Shown one piece after another: positions 23,344 to 31,591 of a stretch of 64,000 nucleotides of DNA. The notes beneath the pieces were generated by a model that made no database searches, had not been told where the DNA came from, and saw only the letters and a list, made by a program, of their open reading frames with translations. The DNA lies in the NCBI GenBank assembly GCA_019233755.1, contig JAFAMD010000043.1:1-64000 (forward strand), read 5' to 3'. The position numbers and the translations under genes were made by a program. Origin of the DNA: Acidobacteriaceae bacterium. GTDB taxonomy: Bacteria; Acidobacteriota; Terriglobia; Bryobacterales; Bryobacteraceae. How positions within the stretch are numbered: the first letter of the stretch is position 1; each line of letters starts with the position of its first letter.

Positions 23344-24283
23344 CGAAGAAGGCAGGGTCGGTTACCTGGATTTTATACTTGTCCATTTCCTGTTTCACGG
23401 CGGCTTGGTTCTTCTCAGTCTGGAGGCGCTGAACTATACCAGCCCGAGCCTGATCGAATGGCACGGTACTCCGGCTGTCAATCTTCACGATCAGGAAGGC
23501 GTTCGGCAGGCGGATAGGCTCGGAAACCTGTCCCGGCTGCAGTTTCCCGAGTGCGGTCTTCATATCGGGGGGGAGATTGGGGTCACCAATGCTGTAGGTG
23601 CCCAGGTCGCCTCCTTTGGCCGCAACCTGCTGATTATCGGATTCCGTGCGGGCGAGAGTGGAAAAGTCGCTGCCGGCCTTCAGTTTTTTCTCGACATCGT
23701 CGGCTTTTTCGCGAGCAGCCGCTTCCGTACGGCTGTTATTCGATCCGGCGGAAGCCGGCGTGCCCGGCGGATTGAAGGCGACCAGGATACCGCTGAGCTT
23801 CACCTGATCAAACTCGCTCAGGTGCCCATCGTAGTACTGCTTCGGATCTTGCGTCGGGGCGCCGGTGTTGTTGGCCAGGTTCTTTAAAAATGCCTGCGCC
23901 AGAATCTCATTGCGCGCGAACTGAAGCTGTTCCTTCAGCGGCGACTGATCGTCCAGGTGCTGTTTGGCTGCCTGATCCGCGAGCTGCCCGATCATGTAGA
24001 TCTGCTGAACCACTTGCGGAAGGTTCTTTTCCATGCGCTGCCGCTGCTCCGGCGGCAAAGCCTTAAGCAGGTCCATGGCCTGTTTCGCAGTGATTTGCTT
24101 GCCGTCAATGGTGGCAACGACGCGGTTGGGATCCTGCTGCGTGACCGCCTCGGGGCCTCTCACTTTGAGTTGGCTTCCCGCAGTCGGGCTCGCCAGGGAA
24201 GGCGCCTGGGAGGACGGGTTGGCTTGCGCGCACGCTAAGGTCGCGCAAAGGAGCGTCAGGGGGAGGAACGTACTGCTTTTCAT
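23240..24283 (-). CDS. Periplasmic peptidyl-prolyl isomerase, SurA/parvulin type
   Basis: A 347-residue secreted folding factor: a signal peptide (MKSSTFLPLTLLCATLACAQ), a SurA-like helical N-terminal region (about 55-160) and a parvulin rotamase domain (about 165-285) with SDFSTLARTESDNQQVAAKGGDLGTY and LQPGQVSEPIRLPNAFLIVKI. The C-terminal Ser/Gly/Pro-rich tail is disordered. It probably assists folding of outer-membrane or secreted proteins. It heads the minus-strand group of envelope redox genes and is divergent from the 24387 gene. Confidence 0.9.
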   Translation of the reverse strand: MKSSTFLPLTLLCATLACAQANPSSQAPSLASPTAGSQLKVRGPEAVTQQDPNRVVATIDGKQITAKQAMDLLKALPPEQRQRMEKNLPQVVQQIYMIGQLADQAAKQHLDDQSPLKEQLQFARNEILAQAFLKNLANNTGAPTQDPKQYYDGHLSEFDQVKLSGILVAFNPPGTPASAGSNNSRTEAAAREKADDVEKKLKAGSDFSTLARTESDNQQVAAKGGDLGTYSIGDPNLPPDMKTALGKLQPGQVSEPIRLPNAFLIVKIDSRSTVPFDQARAGIVQRLQTEKNQAAVKQEMDKYKIQVTDPAFFDASSAPAPNVPTLQKPGSSTGQSGASGPKPQGQR

Positions 24284-24386
24284 TAGGCTTTAGATTTCCT
24301 CCCACTCTAGCACGCGAACGGAGGCTCCGAGCACTCTGACTCTCTGTACGGGATTACCCGCATCTGTAGTCCAATGGCAGGAAGGT

Positions 24387-24797
24387 ATGGGATTTCTCGA
24401 TAATCTGGAAAACTCGCTCAAGAGTCTCGAATCACGGGAGGAGCGGGACCCCGCTGAACAGAAGCGCCGGGAAGAAGACCGCGCGAAGGTTGCCGCGGCG
24501 GCGCCCTGGGCAGAAAAGCTGAGGACTTCGGACTATACCAGGAAGCTGTTCGATGAAGCGGCGATCGCGGGTCACAAAATACGGACTAAGGTCTACATGT
24601 CGTGGTTCGAATCAACCCTGCGGCTGGAAGCCAGGGGCCGGCGGCTCGAGCTCCGGCCGACGCCGGACGGCATTATGGCGGACTTGGTCGAGCCGGACGG
24701 AGAGACCCGATCCGAGCGGGTGGATCTCGATGGCGAACCGCGGACGCTCCTGGAGAAGTGGCTGGCTCCTCGGGACAGCTCGGCTAAGGAGGGATAG
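24387..24797 (+). CDS. Hypothetical protein
   Basis: A 136-residue soluble protein that I do not recognise. The first 45 residues are strongly charged and helical (LKSLESREERDPAEQKRREEDRAKVAAAAPWAEKLR), suggesting a coiled coil. The rest contains KVYMSWFESTLRLEARGRRLELRPTPDGI, which reads like a beta-rich domain. The ORF ends 5 nt before the DUF4126 gene, which has a GGAGG ribosome-binding site inside its end, so the two are probably co-transcribed. Confidence 0.7.
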   Translation: MGFLDNLENSLKSLESREERDPAEQKRREEDRAKVAAAAPWAEKLRTSDYTRKLFDEAAIAGHKIRTKVYMSWFESTLRLEARGRRLELRPTPDGIMADLVEPDGETRSERVDLDGEPRTLLEKWLAPRDSSAKEG

Positions 24798-24802
24798 AAC
24801 AA

Positions 24803-25294
24803 ATGACTGACGCGCAGGTGTACGCAGGGGCGGCAGCCATGGGAGCGGTAGCGGGTATGCGGTCTTTCTCCGCACCTGCCATGGTGAGCCAGGCGGCGAA
24901 GGCCGGTCGGATAGCCGTCAGCCATTCAAAGCTTGGATTCCTGCAAAGTCCGAAGGCTGCGCTCGCCATGAGTGCGCTAGCCGTCGGCGAAGCCATTGCG
25001 GATAAGCTTCCGTTCATGCCGAATCGGACCCAGGCGCCTGGCCTTCTCGCGCGAGCCGTCACCGGCGGCATCAGCGGTGCGGCTATCTCGTCTGCCAGGA
25101 AGAAATCGCCCTGGATTGGTGCGGTTGCCGGTGCCGTCGGCGCAATTGCCGCTGCCTACGCCTTTTACCATCTTCGCCGTGCGGCGAAGGAAAAGCTGCA
25201 CATCCCCGATACGGTTACGGCCCTTCTGGAAGACGCGATCGTCGCCGGGGGCGGCACGTTTGTGCTTTCGACGCTTCGTCCCGAGAGCGCGTAA
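24803..25294 (+). CDS. DUF4126 family membrane protein
   Basis: A 163-residue protein with Ala/Gly-rich hydrophobic stretches, matching DUF4126 by its N-terminal GAVAGMRSFSAPAMVS and the central ALAVGEAIADKLPFMPNRT. Members are small predicted membrane proteins of unknown function. AAGGAGGG ends 11 nt ahead of the ATG. It follows the 24387 gene in an apparent two-gene operon. Confidence 0.82.
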   Translation: MTDAQVYAGAAAMGAVAGMRSFSAPAMVSQAAKAGRIAVSHSKLGFLQSPKAALAMSALAVGEAIADKLPFMPNRTQAPGLLARAVTGGISGAAISSARKKSPWIGAVAGAVGAIAAAYAFYHLRRAAKEKLHIPDTVTALLEDAIVAGGGTFVLSTLRPESA

Positions 25295-25394
25295 CCCTAA
25301 TTACGGGCGTAAACCAAAATAGGAATTTTCTGTTTTATCTGACCGTAACAGACGGGCCATCAGACCGCAACGGAACTTAACTCAATCTGAGTAC

Positions 25395-26405
25395 ATGAAA
25401 TGGAGCAGGACTCCGGTTGGGTACGCGGTTGCGCGACTATCCTTGAGGCTCGGCGCAGCGTTGCTTGCGCTCACCTCAGCCATGCCTGCGCAGGCAGCGA
25501 GCGCAGAGCCAATCCGCCAATTCTTTTCGCGATCTTATAACGCCACCGCGTACATCAGCATTTTCTCGGTACCAATTTTCAGCCGAAGCGGCGTGGGCTC
25601 AGGCTCCGCGACGGCCGAAAGCGAGAATTTAGGCGATGAGCGCTTGCTGAACTTGCGATTCATGGCCGGCTCCGATCCCCAACGCGCACACGGCCTGAAC
25701 CGGCTCGGGTTGATTGAGGAGAGCGTTCGCGAAAGAGGCCATTCCGTTCTCCACGCAGACTACTTCGGGCTCATGACCTCCAGCGGCGAAGAGTCACTCG
25801 AACAAGCCAAAACAGCACTTAACGCTGACTCGGAAGCCATGGTTTCCTACGTGGCAACCAGGGCGTCCTTAAATGGCATTTCCAGCCAGTACACGCTGGG
25901 CTATTTCCGGCTCTCGTCGCAGTACAAGCTCTCCAACATCGAACAACTCATTGAACAGGTGCAATCCGAATTCAGTTCCCCGGTTGGACACACAGTTCAC
26001 AAAAAGTCAGATCAGCACGCGAGCACATTCTTGTACTCACTCACGGAGGCGATGCAGTCCGGCCAATCTTCACTCGACCAGCAATTCCTCTATAACGGCA
26101 CAATTTTCACTCTGCACACAGAAAAGCGGCCCGATAGAAAAGCCGCGGAGGAGTTTCGCAAAGCTGGCCTGACGGATACAGCCGGCGAAGTGCAGCAACT
26201 GAGCGGAAAAATCCGTAACGAAAAAACAGGAAGCGAAACGATCTTTCGTTTGTGGTTCGACGCATCATCGGCCAACCTGCTGCCGCTGCGCTTCGAATTC
26301 CGCCCGAAAGCATATTTGAAGCTGGTGTTCGAGGCAGAGCCGCAGGCAGTTATGCATACTGCCCCGACCTTCGATTTCAGCAGACTCGAGGAGCCCAAAC
26401 CGTGA
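25395..26405 (+). CDS. Secreted protein of unknown function
   Basis: The 336-residue protein starts with a signal peptide ending near PAQAASA (about residue 36). The mature part has no recognised motif; repeated beta-like segments (NATAYISIFSVPIFSRSGVGSGSATAESE; LWFDASSANLLPLRFEFRPKAYLKLVFEAE) resemble soluble periplasmic DUF proteins that bind lipid or polysaccharide, but this is a guess. The stop codon overlaps the start of the next gene (GTGA), so the two are coupled. Codon use is less GC-rich than the neighbours by eye. Confidence 0.75.
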   Translation: MKWSRTPVGYAVARLSLRLGAALLALTSAMPAQAASAEPIRQFFSRSYNATAYISIFSVPIFSRSGVGSGSATAESENLGDERLLNLRFMAGSDPQRAHGLNRLGLIEESVRERGHSVLHADYFGLMTSSGEESLEQAKTALNADSEAMVSYVATRASLNGISSQYTLGYFRLSSQYKLSNIEQLIEQVQSEFSSPVGHTVHKKSDQHASTFLYSLTEAMQSGQSSLDQQFLYNGTIFTLHTEKRPDRKAAEEFRKAGLTDTAGEVQQLSGKIRNEKTGSETIFRLWFDASSANLLPLRFEFRPKAYLKLVFEAEPQAVMHTAPTFDFSRLEEPKP

Positions 26406-26956
26406 CGGTTTTCGACGTTATCCGCCGGTTGCGAGACGAGCCGTTCGAATGCCTCGTTCGCAGGTGGAATTGGAAATCGGCGGTCTTCAGTTCCATCATC
26501 CGGGCCACCATCTTCTTCTGCATGAACTTGAAGGCCGGAAAGCATGCCGCGGCGGCAGCCATGCTGACGGAACTGAGCTATCGGCTGGTGACGTCCGGTT
26601 TCTACGGGGCACTCACGCAGGCATTCTCCGATGCAGAGCCGCCATGGGCGGCGGCCCTCACCGTGATGTTTCTGTTACCGCTATGCCAGCATTCGATCGA
26701 GTTAACCGTTCATCTGCTGCGCGGAACGCCCAGGCTCTTGCCGAGCATGATCGCTTCCGTCATCTTCACTGGGATATCGACGCTGTTTAACCTATACGCG
26801 ATGCGCCGTGGCGTGCTGGTGGTCGGCGACGGTGCGCGCCCGGTTGGAACCGATCTCCGGGCCATTCCTGCTACCGTCGCGGGCTTCTTAGCTGCCGGTC
26901 CGCTCGCGCTTTTTCGGTGGATCGCGCCGCCAGGAATAAACCAGGAAGCTTCCTGA
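26402..26956 (+). CDS. Small membrane protein coupled to the secreted protein
   Basis: A 184-residue protein with about three hydrophobic segments (FSSIIRATIFFCMNL, AALTVMFLLPLCQHSIEL, LLPSMIASVIFTGISTLFNL) plus a C-terminal one. I start at GTG 26402, which overlaps the previous stop, instead of the ORF-track ATG at 26252 that lies within the preceding gene. No family is recognised. Coupling suggests that it and the secreted protein form one functional pair. Confidence 0.68.
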   Translation: MTVFDVIRRLRDEPFECLVRRWNWKSAVFSSIIRATIFFCMNLKAGKHAAAAAMLTELSYRLVTSGFYGALTQAFSDAEPPWAAALTVMFLLPLCQHSIELTVHLLRGTPRLLPSMIASVIFTGISTLFNLYAMRRGVLVVGDGARPVGTDLRAIPATVAGFLAAGPLALFRWIAPPGINQEAS

Positions 26957-26970
26957 AGCGAAGCCGGAGG

Positions 26971-28257
26971 TTACTCCGGCTTGCGCTTGCGGGGACGGCG
27001 GGCGGTTCCCGCTCCGGCGGCGGCCCGCTTGCGAGGTGCTGCCTTCTTCGGCTTCGGCGGCGGCGGATTCGGCTCGAAGATCGTCGGCTGCCCCTCCACA
27101 ATCGGCTGCGGCTCGTCCTCTTCTTCCTCAGGGATCGATTCCTGCGCCGGTTCGGGAAGCGCGGGCGGGTAGAACTCGGCGCCCAGGTGGACAATGATGC
27201 CCCGTTCTTCATCAGGCTCGGTGCGCACCACGGTCTTATCCTGTGCGTAGTTCAGGAATTCAGAGAACTGCTGGAAGCCGAACTTCTGCAGGTTGAAGAC
27301 TGGATGCTCCGCCAGCGTCCACTGTTCAAGTTCTTCCGCCGTGGCCCCTTCTTCGAGCTCCATGCGGTGCGTTTCGAGCACATCGCGCAGCAGCGGCAGC
27401 GCTTCTTCAGGACGCGGGGCCGCTTTCTCCGCTGTGTGACCGCCGCGGCGCTCAATGATGTAGCGCCCACCCGAGCCGCTAACGTTAATGAAATCAGCCT
27501 TCTTCAGTTTGTCGACGAAATCCGAGAAACTGCCTGCCCCATAGGCTCGCTCGCTGAAGGCGGGATCCAGTTGCAGCATCGTGCTCTTCAGCAAGCCGAG
27601 CTGCGGCTGGACGGCACGCCGCTCCAGCACCTGCAGCGCACGTTCCACCAGCGGCATGGCCTGCGTCAGATCGAGCGGCACAGGGCGCGGGCCACGCTCC
27701 TTCTTATCCTTGCGATCCCGCTCGGGGCGATCGCCACGGTCGGGCCGGTCGCGGCGATCCGGCATGGGCGTCGGCACAATCCGGTCGCCATCTTCGAGCA
27801 GCGATTCATAGCTGACGAATTCATGGCAGTTCTGCTGCAGAATGGTGCTGGTAAACGCCTTGCCGCCCACCACGAAGACGGTTTTGCCATATTCCTTCAG
27901 CTTGTTGACAAGCGGGATAAAGTCGCTGTCTCCGCTGACAATCGCGAACGCGTTCACGTGCGCATGGGTGAAGGCCATTTCGAGGGCGTCCAGCGCCAGA
28001 TTGATATCCGCGCCGTTTTTGTCCCCACGAGGCGAAGGGATGCGCTGCACCATCTGCACCGCATTTTCCGCCATCTGCCGCGTAGCGCCTTCCTGGCGCC
28101 CCCAATTGGCGTAGGCGAACTTCGCCACAATATCGCCGCGTTCTTTCAACGCGCCGAGTGCGAGCGACACATCGAATTCACGCCGCAGGGTCGACTTTAC
28201 GCCAATCTCAATGTTGTCGTAGTCGACGAACACGGCAATGTTCAGTCTGTCTTGCAT
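26971..28257 (-). CDS. NYN-domain putative ribonuclease with two LOTUS/OST-HTH domains
   Basis: Start chosen at ATG 28257 (AGGAA ribosome-binding site), giving 428 residues. The N-terminal NYN (PIN-like) domain at about 5-155 keeps the acidic residues of the nuclease site: FVDYDN (Asp12, Asp14), GADINLALD (Asp84) and VSGDSDF (Asp110, Asp112). A charged Arg/Asp linker (165-190) leads to an OST-HTH/LOTUS domain (about 197-268) and a second LOTUS-like domain (about 283-357), then a Pro/Lys/Arg-rich tail. Such proteins are thought to cleave or bind RNA, but bacterial targets are unknown. Adjacent genes give no hint. Confidence 0.85.
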   Translation of the reverse strand: MQDRLNIAVFVDYDNIEIGVKSTLRREFDVSLALGALKERGDIVAKFAYANWGRQEGATRQMAENAVQMVQRIPSPRGDKNGADINLALDALEMAFTHAHVNAFAIVSGDSDFIPLVNKLKEYGKTVFVVGGKAFTSTILQQNCHEFVSYESLLEDGDRIVPTPMPDRRDRPDRGDRPERDRKDKKERGPRPVPLDLTQAMPLVERALQVLERRAVQPQLGLLKSTMLQLDPAFSERAYGAGSFSDFVDKLKKADFINVSGSGGRYIIERRGGHTAEKAAPRPEEALPLLRDVLETHRMELEEGATAEELEQWTLAEHPVFNLQKFGFQQFSEFLNYAQDKTVVRTEPDEERGIIVHLGAEFYPPALPEPAQESIPEEEEDEPQPIVEGQPTIFEPNPPPPKPKKAAPRKRAAAGAGTARRPRKRKPE

Positions 28258-28330
28258 TAAGTTCCTTTTCCGTCCGCTGCGCCACGCTCTAAAGGAGGGC
28301 GTTGCGGACCGTTTTGAGCCGAGACTTCGC

Positions 28331-28732
28331 TCAGGCTGGTTGTTTGACCGACTCGCGAATGAAATGAATAATCTTTTCAAGCGACGCACCGGGCTGGAAG
28401 ACTTCCGCTACCCCGAGCTTCTTGAGATCCGCTGCATCTTCGTCCGGAATGATTCCGCCGACGACGACCAGCACATCGGTCATCTCCTTTTCGCGCAGCA
28501 GCTCCATGACGCGCGGCACAATCGCGTTGTGCGCGCCCGAAAGGATCGACAGTCCAATCACCTGAACGTCTTCCTGAAGAGCTGCATTGACTATCATTTC
28601 CGGCGTCTGCCGGAGACCGGTGTAAATCACTTCCATACCGGCGTCGCGCAGGGCACGTGCAATAACCTTGGCGCCGCGGTCGTGTCCATCGAGGCCAGGT
28701 TTGGCGACGAGCACACGGATGGGAGCGTTCAT
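28331..28732 (-). CDS. Stand-alone cobalamin-binding protein (methylmalonyl-CoA mutase small-domain type)
   Basis: A 133-residue B12-binding domain: [30 protein letters not shown] has the DxHxxG motif, with His17 as lower axial cobalt ligand, followed by SILSGAHN and [15 protein letters not shown]. It corresponds to the C-terminal domain of MCM-type mutases encoded as a separate subunit. The catalytic subunit is not in the window. The divergent gene 54 nt away encodes an adenosyltransferase making the cofactor, which supports a B12-mutase role. Confidence 0.92.
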   Translation of the reverse strand: MNAPIRVLVAKPGLDGHDRGAKVIARALRDAGMEVIYTGLRQTPEMIVNAALQEDVQVIGLSILSGAHNAIVPRVMELLREKEMTDVLVVVGGIIPDEDAADLKKLGVAEVFQPGASLEKIIHFIRESVKQPA

Positions 28733-28786
28733 ACTGGCACTGTCCAGATTATAGAACGCGGTCTACAGTTAAGGAGGGAAGAGCGC

Positions 28787-29419
28787 ATGAGTGAGCAGAC
28801 TTTCAACGAGCCGCGAATCGCCCTGAATCGCATTTACACGCGTGCCGGGGACAGCGGCGAGACCCGCCTTGTAGGCGGCCAGCGCGTCGCGAAAGACGAC
28901 CTCCGGATTGATTCCTACGGCACCGTCGATGAGTTGAATTCGTTCATCGGGCTGGCGCGCTCCACCGCGGAACAACTCTCCTCCGAGGTGCCGCGCTTAA
29001 ATCAGTTTGCCGCCACCTTAAAGCGAATCCAGCATGAGCTGTTCAATCTCGGATCGATTCTGGCGACCCTGCCCGAAGACGTGCATCCCAAGCAGCCGCG
29101 TATCACCAGCGCAGAGATCAGCCGACTGGAACACGAGATAGATCAGGCCAATGAAGAGCTTCCTGCCCTGCGCTCCTTCGTGCTGCCCGGCGGCAGTCGG
29201 CTCGATACCGAACTGCATGTCTGCCGAACCGTGTGCCGGCGGGCGGAGCGGTTGCTGGTCCGCCTGGCGCGGCAACAGAACGCGCCCGCCGAGTCGGTGC
29301 AGTATCTCAATCGATTGAGCGATGCGCTGTTTGTCTGGAGCCGCTGGGTCAACCATGTGCTTGGCGCCGTCGAGACGCTTTGGGAGCCGAATGCCGCGGC
29401 CAGCGGGAGCGCAGACTAG
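28787..29419 (+). CDS. Cob(I)yrinic acid a,c-diamide adenosyltransferase (PduO/MMAB type)
   Basis: A 210-residue enzyme that transfers the adenosyl group of ATP to cob(I)alamin. Landmarks: IYTRAGDSGETRLVGGQRVAKDD at about residues 16-38 (ATP site), SYGTVDELNSFIG, CRRAERLLVRL and LNRLSDALFVWSRW. The start is the ATG at 28787 with an AAGGAGGG site; the longer ORF-track frame upstream runs over the divergent gene. It supplies adenosylcobalamin to mutases such as the one whose B12 subunit is divergent here. The MFS gene follows with no gap. Confidence 0.93.
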   Translation: MSEQTFNEPRIALNRIYTRAGDSGETRLVGGQRVAKDDLRIDSYGTVDELNSFIGLARSTAEQLSSEVPRLNQFAATLKRIQHELFNLGSILATLPEDVHPKQPRITSAEISRLEHEIDQANEELPALRSFVLPGGSRLDTELHVCRTVCRRAERLLVRLARQQNAPAESVQYLNRLSDALFVWSRWVNHVLGAVETLWEPNAAASGSAD

Positions 29420-30631
29420 TTGGCCACCCAATCCCCATCAGCCGCAAAAGCATCGGATCACTGGTCGGCATTGACGGCCGGCTTCCTTGGCTGGACGCTT
29501 GACGCCTTCGATTTCTTCCTGGTCATCTTTTGCCTTACAGCCATAGGCAAGGAGTTCCACAAATCCGATGCCGCGGTCAGCGTCTCGATTGCCCTGACCC
29601 TCGCGTTTCGCCCTGTGGGCGCGTTTCTCTTCGGGCTCATGGCAGACCGGTACGGGCGCCGGCTGCCGCTGATGATCGATCTCATTTTCTACTCCGTGGT
29701 GGAGGTCGCCACCGGATTCGCGCCGAACTTCACGACATTTCTCATCCTGCGGGCGCTGTTCGGCATCGGCATGGGCGGTGAGTGGGGCGTTGGGGCGTCC
29801 CTAGCCATGGAAAAGGTGCCGGCGCGCTGGCGCGGTGTGCTTTCCGGGGTCCTGCAACAGGGCTACGCGCTGGGAAACTTGTTGGCCGCTCTTTGCTACC
29901 TGTTCCTCTTCGAGCGTTGGGGCTGGCGTCCGCTGTTTTTCCTTGGAGGCCTGCCGGCGCTGCTGGCACTGTTTGTTCGCTCCCGCGTCAAGGAGTCCGA
30001 AGTCTGGCAGGAATCGCGCGAAACGAGTTGGTCGCAACTGGGGCGCAGCCTCGTCCGGAACTGGAAGCTGTTCCTCTATTTAGTGCTGCTGATGACTGGT
30101 ATGAATCTCGCCTCCCACGGAACGCAGGACATGTACCCCACCTTCCTGCAGCGGTTCTGGCATTTCGGCCCCAAGGAACGCTCCTTGATTTCAGCCATCT
30201 CGATGATCGGAGCCATTGCCGGGGGAATTGTCGTCGGGCTCATTTCAGACCGCATCGGCCGCCGGCGAGCCATTGTTCTGTCGCTAGTCGGCGCGATTCT
30301 GCTCGCGCCGCTGTGGGCCTATGCCCCGCAGGCTGGTCTGCTCATGCTGGGTGCCTTCTTCATTCAGTTCTTTGTGCAAGGGGCCTGGGGCGTCATTCCG
30401 GCGCATCTCAGCGAGCTTTCGCCGAACCAGATCCGCGGCTTCCTGCCCGGCTTCGCATATCAATGCGGTGTGCTGCTGGCCGGGTCTGTCGGCACGCTCG
30501 AAGCCATTTTCGCCGAGCACATGAGCTACGCGACCGCTATGGCCGCGACTGCCGCAAGCGTATTTGCGATCACTGCCGTTCTCGCCGGCCTGGGGAAGGA
30601 GCACCGCGGCCGGGATTTTCGAGTGGTGTAA
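29420..30631 (+). CDS. MFS transporter (sialate/lactate SHS-like)
   Basis: A 403-residue 12-helix major facilitator. The N-terminal GFLGWTLDAFDFFLVIFCLTAIG, the loop GLMADRYGRRLPLMIDL between helices 2 and 3, and ISDRIGRRRAIVLSL in the second half are MFS signatures, and the opening is like the SHS/NanT carriers for monocarboxylates or sialic acid. TTG is the start and directly abuts the preceding stop codon. Coupling to a B12 adenosyltransferase may point to a carboxylate feeding a B12-dependent route, which is speculative. Confidence 0.9.
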   Translation: MATQSPSAAKASDHWSALTAGFLGWTLDAFDFFLVIFCLTAIGKEFHKSDAAVSVSIALTLAFRPVGAFLFGLMADRYGRRLPLMIDLIFYSVVEVATGFAPNFTTFLILRALFGIGMGGEWGVGASLAMEKVPARWRGVLSGVLQQGYALGNLLAALCYLFLFERWGWRPLFFLGGLPALLALFVRSRVKESEVWQESRETSWSQLGRSLVRNWKLFLYLVLLMTGMNLASHGTQDMYPTFLQRFWHFGPKERSLISAISMIGAIAGGIVVGLISDRIGRRRAIVLSLVGAILLAPLWAYAPQAGLLMLGAFFIQFFVQGAWGVIPAHLSELSPNQIRGFLPGFAYQCGVLLAGSVGTLEAIFAEHMSYATAMAATAASVFAITAVLAGLGKEHRGRDFRVV

Positions 30632-30985
30632 GCCGCGTGAGCGGCTCGCTAGGTTCTTGGCCAGCTTGTCTGAAAACTTCTCCTTTGGGCCAGAGCTCTG
30701 GTGATAGCTTTTGGCCTTCAGCGTTCAGCTATGAGCTCGGTACTGGCCGGCGGATAGGTATCAGAATAGTCCACGCGCCTAGGTAACACCCTTTGGCCAG
30801 ATGGCCTGGAGAGAGAAGAAGAACGATGAAAAAAGCTGAGGGCTGACCGCCGACGGCTGACCGCTGAGGGCTGACCGCTGAGGGCTGACCGCCGACGGCT
30901 GAAAGGTCTCGGCGGCAAGCGCACAGCGCCCTTGTTGCCCGCTGCACGCGCTCGAAAATCGATTTCAAGTATCCTTGGCCAGCGT
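30632..30985. other. Intergenic stretch of 354 nt
   Basis: Between the MFS stop and the stop of the convergent YdcF gene. No ORF is convincing on either strand. The only clear structure is the 14-bp tandem repeat at 30835-30902. The rest looks like decayed intergenic DNA with scattered CAGCTATGAGC-like words. Confidence 0.6.
30835..30902. repeat. 14-bp tandem repeat with two alternating unit types
   Basis: Five consecutive units in the order A-B-A-A-B, where A is GCTGAGGGCTGACC and B is GCCGACGGCTGACC (the last unit shortened). The period of 14 is not a multiple of 3, so it is not coding. The words CTGA/CTGAC repeat inside each unit. The same GCTGAGGGCTGA word occurs near position 269, so this may be a dispersed genomic repeat. 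Confidence 0.9.
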
Positions 30986-31576
30986 CTAGATATTGATGCC
31001 GGCCTGCCAGAGAGCAAACCCGAGCGCCTGCCGGAAGTAGAGCCACCGCAGTTGCCGTGGACTCAATGACCCGCTGGCCGGCCGCGGCGAGCCGTAGACT
31101 TGAATATCTTGCGCCTGCAGCAGACGCTTCACCCGGTAGATGTGATAGCCATCGCTGACCACGATGCAGGAGTGCAGGCCCATGCGATGCATCGTCTCTG
31201 CCGCAGCACCCAGGCTCTCCGCCGTCGTGGCGCCCTCCGGGTCGGCAATGATGGCTTCCGAACGAACGCCATGTTCTGTCAGGTACGCGCGGCCAACTTC
31301 ACCTTCCGTGAACTCCGGGTCGCCGCCCGCGCCGCCGGTTGTCATGATGTAAGGAGCAAGCCCCTTCAGGTAGAGCAGGAGCGCGTGGTTCAGGCGGGCC
31401 CTCAACACGGGCGAGGGCTTTCCACGATACTCGGCGGCACCGAGTACAACGATGACGTCTGCCGGCCGGGCTTCGTCTATGGTCGATTGTTTTTCGATCT
31501 GTTCGGCGACGTAGAACAGGTAGCCTAATAGCAGAATCAGGAGCAGGCCAAGGGTGCCTGCCAGTGCGCGCTTCAT
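30986..31576 (-). CDS. YdcF/SanA-like DUF218 membrane protein
   Basis: Start chosen at ATG 31576 (MKRALAGTLGLLLILLLGYLFYVAEQIE), giving 196 residues with one N-terminal membrane helix; the ORF-track frame extends over the opposing TrmH gene. The DUF218 domain is seen as ADVIVVLGAAEYRGKPSPVLRARLNHALLLY, TTGGAGG, TTAESLGAAAETM and VVSDGYHIYRV. Family members (SanA, ElyC) affect envelope integrity, with unknown enzymology. The 5' ends of this gene and the methyltransferase are only 15 nt apart, so they share a divergent promoter region. Confidence 0.85.
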   Translation of the reverse strand: MKRALAGTLGLLLILLLGYLFYVAEQIEKQSTIDEARPADVIVVLGAAEYRGKPSPVLRARLNHALLLYLKGLAPYIMTTGGAGGDPEFTEGEVGRAYLTEHGVRSEAIIADPEGATTAESLGAAAETMHRMGLHSCIVVSDGYHIYRVKRLLQAQDIQVYGSPRPASGSLSPRQLRWLYFRQALGFALWQAGINI

Positions 31577-31591
31577 GCAGGTTTCATTTCG

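Noticed and set aside
26917-28260. 447-aa plus-strand ORF opposite the NYN-LOTUS gene
   Set aside because: Arg/His-rich arbitrary composition; the opposite strand has intact NYN motifs and a ribosome-binding site.
28733-28786. Cobalamin riboswitch between the B12 genes
   Set aside because: The 54-nt gap is far too short for the B12 aptamer.
30835-30902. Candidate CRISPR array
   Set aside because: The 14-bp units are contiguous with no spacers; no cas gene is present.
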